Origin: Antarctobacter heliothermus | GTDB lineage: Bacteria > Pseudomonadota > Alphaproteobacteria > Rhodobacterales > Rhodobacteraceae | Assembly: GCF_002237555.1 (NCBI RefSeq) | Contig: NZ_CP022540.1 | Location: forward strand, 4,159,001-4,223,000 | DNA length: 64,000 nucleotides | Direction: 5' to 3' | Shown here: one piece after another, positions 61,308-64,000 of the stretch | Numbering within the stretch: position 1 is the stretch's first letter | Layout: every line of letters begins with the position of its first letter | The notes under the pieces: model-generated | The model's database searches: none | What the model was told of the DNA's origin: nothing | What the model saw: only the letters and a program-made list of their open reading frames with translations | Made by a program: the position numbers and the translations under genes

Positions 61308-62474
61308 TCATTCCACGGCCAGCCCGGTGAGGGCGGCGGCAAATTCCTCAGGGTCAAAGGGCGCAAGATCGTCGATCTGCTCCCCCACACCGATGGCGTG
61401 GATCGGCAGACCAAACTTGTCCGCCAGCGCCACCAGCACACCACCGCGCGCCGTGCCGTCCAGCTTTGTCATCACCAGACCCGTGACATCGGCCAGCTTG
61501 CGAAACGTCTCGACCTGACTGAGCGCATTTTGTCCGGTGGTCGCGTCCAACACCAGCAAGGTGTTGTGCGGGGCGTCGGGGTCTTTCTTACGGATCACGC
61601 GGACAATTTTGGACAGTTCTTCCATCAGGTCGGCGCGGTTTTGTAACCGACCGGCGGTATCAATCAACAGCAGGTCAGCGCCCTCGGCCTGCGCCTTCGT
61701 CATGGCATCGAACGCCAGACTGGCCGGGTCACTGCCTTCGGGCGCGGTCAGGACCGGCACGCCTGCGCGTTCGCCCCAGACCTGCAACTGCTCGACCGCG
61801 GCGGCGCGGAATGTGTCACCCGCAGCAATGACCACCTTCTTGCCCGCCGCCTTGAACTGGCTGGCCAGCTTGCCGATGGTCGTGGTCTTGCCCGACCCGT
61901 TCACCCCGACAACAAGCACAACCTGCGGCTTCTTTGAATACAAAGGCAGCGGACGCGCGACCGGGTCCATCACGCGGGCAATCTCGGCGGCAAGCGCTTG
62001 CTTGATTTCTATGACCGACAGCCGCTTGCCAAACCGACCTTCGGCGATGTTGGCGGTCACGCGCAAGGCCGTGTCCACGCCCATGTCCGAGGCAATCAGC
62101 AGTTCCTCGAGTTGTTCCAACATGTCATCGTCCAGCACCCGACGCGCCACTGGCGCGCTTTCGGCCTGACGCCCCAGCAGCCGCCCAAGCAGACCACCTT
62201 GCGGTTTCGCAGGCTCGGCTTTCGGGGGCTCAGCGGGGTGAGGGGCATGCGACAGTTCCTGAGGGCTTGCCGCCGACTTTGCCAGTTCCGGCGGTCTGTC
62301 AGATGCCGGAGGGGCCTGGGATGCCGGGGGAGATGGAGGCGGGGACTGGTTCGTCGCGGCCTCGACCTCCGAAGCGGCGTCCTCGCCCCCGTCCTGAACA
62401 ATAGCGTCGAGTCCCTCGTCCAGTTTGGACGAGGATTTCATCAACCGGTTCTTGAGCTTGCCGAAAAAGGACAT
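61308..62474 (-). CDS. ftsY: Signal recognition particle receptor FtsY
   Basis: A 388-residue GTPase. The first 110 residues are an acidic/proline-rich membrane-associating A domain ([16 protein letters not shown]), then the N helical bundle, then the G domain: P-loop [10 protein letters not shown] (190-199), [39 protein letters not shown] and [10 protein letters not shown]. It docks ribosome-SRP complexes to SecYEG. The start at 62474 ([13 protein letters not shown]) is amphipathic, as expected for the membrane-targeting helix. Standard. Confidence 0.97.
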   Translation of the reverse strand: MSFFGKLKNRLMKSSSKLDEGLDAIVQDGGEDAASEVEAATNQSPPPSPPASQAPPASDRPPELAKSAASPQELSHAPHPAEPPKAEPAKPQGGLLGRLLGRQAESAPVARRVLDDDMLEQLEELLIASDMGVDTALRVTANIAEGRFGKRLSVIEIKQALAAEIARVMDPVARPLPLYSKKPQVVLVVGVNGSGKTTTIGKLASQFKAAGKKVVIAAGDTFRAAAVEQLQVWGERAGVPVLTAPEGSDPASLAFDAMTKAQAEGADLLLIDTAGRLQNRADLMEELSKIVRVIRKKDPDAPHNTLLVLDATTGQNALSQVETFRKLADVTGLVMTKLDGTARGGVLVALADKFGLPIHAIGVGEQIDDLAPFDPEEFAAALTGLAVE

Positions 62475-62621
62475 GAGGGTCGCCTGATGCTGCGGTTTCC
62501 TCCACCTAATACGCCTGAGCCTGCAATGGAAGGCAGCTTGCAGCAAAGGAAGGGCCAGCGGCCGACAACATCGCGCCTACCACGCCTCACGCAGAGTGTT
62601 TCGCTTGACCAAATCCAGCCA

Positions 62622-62655
62622 AAAACTTGTCCACAAGCGGCTGTGGACAAGTTTT
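62622..62655. terminator. Perfect hairpin between formate dehydrogenase and ftsY
   Basis: A perfect 14-bp inverted repeat (AAAACTTGTCCACA and its complement) with a 6-nt loop. On the minus strand it comes 29 bp after the formate dehydrogenase stop codon and ends in GTTTTT, so it works as a terminator. The arms contain TTGTCCACA, one base from the DnaA-box consensus, on both strands. Confidence 0.8.
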
Positions 62656-62683
62656 CTAGACAAAATGCGATCTGCCGCCCGGA

Positions 62684-64000
62684 TCAGACCTCATCAGGGA
62701 AATGCTTGATGGTCATGCGGATCGGGTTTGGCGCCGCCTGCCCCAAACCGCAGATCGAGGCATCTGCCATGGCCACGCAGAGTTCCTCAAGCAACGGCTG
62801 GTTCCAGCGTTCGGCGCTCATCAGCTTGACCGCTTTTTCGCAGCCCACCCGGCACGGCGTACACTGGCCACAGCTTTCGTCCTCAAAGAACCGCAACATA
62901 TTCAGTGCAGCATCGCGGGCGCTGTCCTTGTCGGACAACACGACAACCGCCGCCGATCCGATGAAGGTGCCGTGGGGTTGCAATGTATCGAAATCCAGTG
63001 GGATGTCGTCCATAGACGCGGGCAACAGGCCAGATGACGGTCCGCCCGGCTGATAGGCTTTCAAGGTGTGCCCCTCGGCCATGCCGCCCGCCGCCTCGAT
63101 CACGTCAAGGATGGTCGACCCGGCTGGCAAAAGATGCACACCCGGCTGCGCCACGCGACCGGATACAGAGTAGGACCGCAGCCCTTTGCGGCCGTTCTTT
63201 TCCACTCCAGACAGGATTTCTGGCCCTTCTCGGCAGATCTTGGCAACCCAGAACAGCGTCTCGATATTGTGGACCAGCGTCGGACGGTCAAACAGACCGA
63301 CCTGCGCAACAAAAGGCGGCCGATGGCGGGGCATACCGCGCTTGCCCTCAATCGATTCGATCATCGCGCTCTCTTCGCCGCAGATATAGGCACCCGCGCC
63401 GCGTCTCAGGTCGATATAGCCTTTTTCGACAACGCCCGCGGCTTCGATCTTGGCAATCTCGATGCGCAGGATCTCCAGCAGGGCCGGGTATTCGTCGCGC
63501 ATGTAAATGTAGCAGCGATCTGCTTCTACCGCCCATGCGGCGATCAACATTCCCTCAAGAAAAACATGAGGTTCCCGTTCCAAGTGAAAGCGATCTTTGA
63601 AGGTTCCCGGTTCTCCTTCGTCGCCATTCACCGCCAGATAGCGCGGTCCGGGGTTGGCGCGGACAAAACCCCATTTGCGCCCCGAGGGGAAGCCCGCGCC
63701 GCCCAACCCGCGCAGGCCAGAGGACAGCACAGTTTCCTGCACAACCTCCCAGTCGCCATTTGCCCGCAGGTCTTTCAAGACGGCATAGCCACCATCTGAG
63801 GAGTAGGCGTCAAACCCTTGATATTCCGGTATATGTGCGTGCGTATCACCGGCAGAGACCGCGGCGCGCACCTTGTCCACGGTGGCATGGTCGATGTGGT
63901 TGTGGCCCAGTTCCAGCACCGGTGCGGTATCGCAGCGCCCCATGCACGGTGCGCGCACAACACGGACCTCCGCCGGGTCCATGCCCTCTTCCAGTGCGGC
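62684..64000 (-). CDS. fdsB: NAD-dependent formate dehydrogenase beta subunit (5' truncated)
   Basis: The frame runs off the window end (an ATG at 63982 is internal). It begins within a thioredoxin-like [2Fe-2S] domain (RAPCMGRCDTAPVLELG), then the NuoF-type flavin/NAD domain: GLRGLGGAGFPSGRKWGF, RYLAVNGDEGEPGTFKDR, RGAGAYICGEESAMIESIEG and the C-terminal [4Fe-4S] ligand set CGQCTPCRVGCEKA. This fusion marks soluble NAD-linked formate dehydrogenases (FdsB/FdwB) as opposed to complex I NuoF, which lacks the N-terminal ferredoxin-like part. Hydrogenase HoxF has the same fusion, but context here gives no hydrogenase. Confidence 0.88.
   Translation of the reverse strand, partial: AALEEGMDPAEVRVVRAPCMGRCDTAPVLELGHNHIDHATVDKVRAAVSAGDTHAHIPEYQGFDAYSSDGGYAVLKDLRANGDWEVVQETVLSSGLRGLGGAGFPSGRKWGFVRANPGPRYLAVNGDEGEPGTFKDRFHLEREPHVFLEGMLIAAWAVEADRCYIYMRDEYPALLEILRIEIAKIEAAGVVEKGYIDLRRGAGAYICGEESAMIESIEGKRGMPRHRPPFVAQVGLFDRPTLVHNIETLFWVAKICREGPEILSGVEKNGRKGLRSYSVSGRVAQPGVHLLPAGSTILDVIEAAGGMAEGHTLKAYQPGGPSSGLLPASMDDIPLDFDTLQPHGTFIGSAAVVVLSDKDSARDAALNMLRFFEDESCGQCTPCRVGCEKAVKLMSAERWNQPLLEELCVAMADASICGLGQAAPNPIRMTIKHFPDEV

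Overview
The window is GC-rich chromosomal DNA from an alphaproteobacterium, almost certainly Rhodobacteraceae (Roseobacter group). The pointers are the gene content (split methylmalonyl-CoA pathway locus with a PccR-type regulator, NAD-dependent formate dehydrogenase, GatC/GatA pair, histidine genes in the order B-H-A-F-E) and the many small secreted or lipid-anchored proteins typical of that family. No IS element, prophage, CRISPR array or rRNA operon is visible. The only tRNAs are two identical tRNA-Gly(GCC) genes. The assignment rests on recognition of protein families, not on a database search.

Layout. 1-3603: tail of an unknown gene, then a minus-strand run of a secreted protein, an endonuclease/exonuclease/phosphatase protein, a TerB-DnaJ protein, a VOC protein and a MAPEG protein. 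3700-17689: the propionyl-CoA to succinyl-CoA locus: methylmalonyl-CoA mutase, a sulfotransferase-like protein, pccA, several small lipoproteins, two conserved unknown genes with a probable 34-codon gene, and pccB; then a divergent Bcr/CflA transporter and the regulator pccR. Repeated TTTGC/GCAAA elements lie before pccB and pccR, and similar TTTGCAAA boxes precede pyruvate carboxylase at 40426. 17686-25387: an AmpD-like amidase, an Excalibur-type lipoprotein, gatA-gatC, a ceramidase-family membrane protein, an UPF0173 metal hydrolase, a glycosyltransferase-like protein and a BNR-repeat protein.

25515-40166: a large periplasmic ClpP/SppA-like protein with repeats, O-acetylhomoserine sulfhydrylase, a SIMPL protein, a 1029-residue protein with a PilM/GspL-like start and a PilP/GspC-like end, hpd with a divergent Lrp regulator, uvrD, a receiver-like protein, an FMN alpha-hydroxyacid dehydrogenase and a BLUF photoreceptor. 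40426-53736: pyruvate carboxylase, the tRNA-Gly pair, a second ClpP/SppA-like protein, the his genes interleaved with opposite-strand DUF2147 and DUF302 genes, a Zn-peptidase and a CoA-binding protein.

53763-64000: a possible small RNA, a DUF2235 hydrolase coupled to an orphan form-II CoxL-like subunit, an ornithine-decarboxylase-type enzyme with its own Lrp regulator, a YciB/IspZ membrane protein, an EamA transporter, a MgtC-like protein, ftsY, and the 5'-truncated beta subunit of an NAD-dependent formate dehydrogenase.

Functionally the strongest theme is carbon entry at the C3/C4 level: propionyl-CoA carboxylase, methylmalonyl-CoA mutase and pyruvate carboxylase all feed the TCA cycle and may share one short-chain acyl-CoA-responsive regulator. 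Most other genes are housekeeping or conserved unknowns. Convergent gene pairs are often separated by strong hairpins, three of which look like members of one GC-rich palindromic element family.
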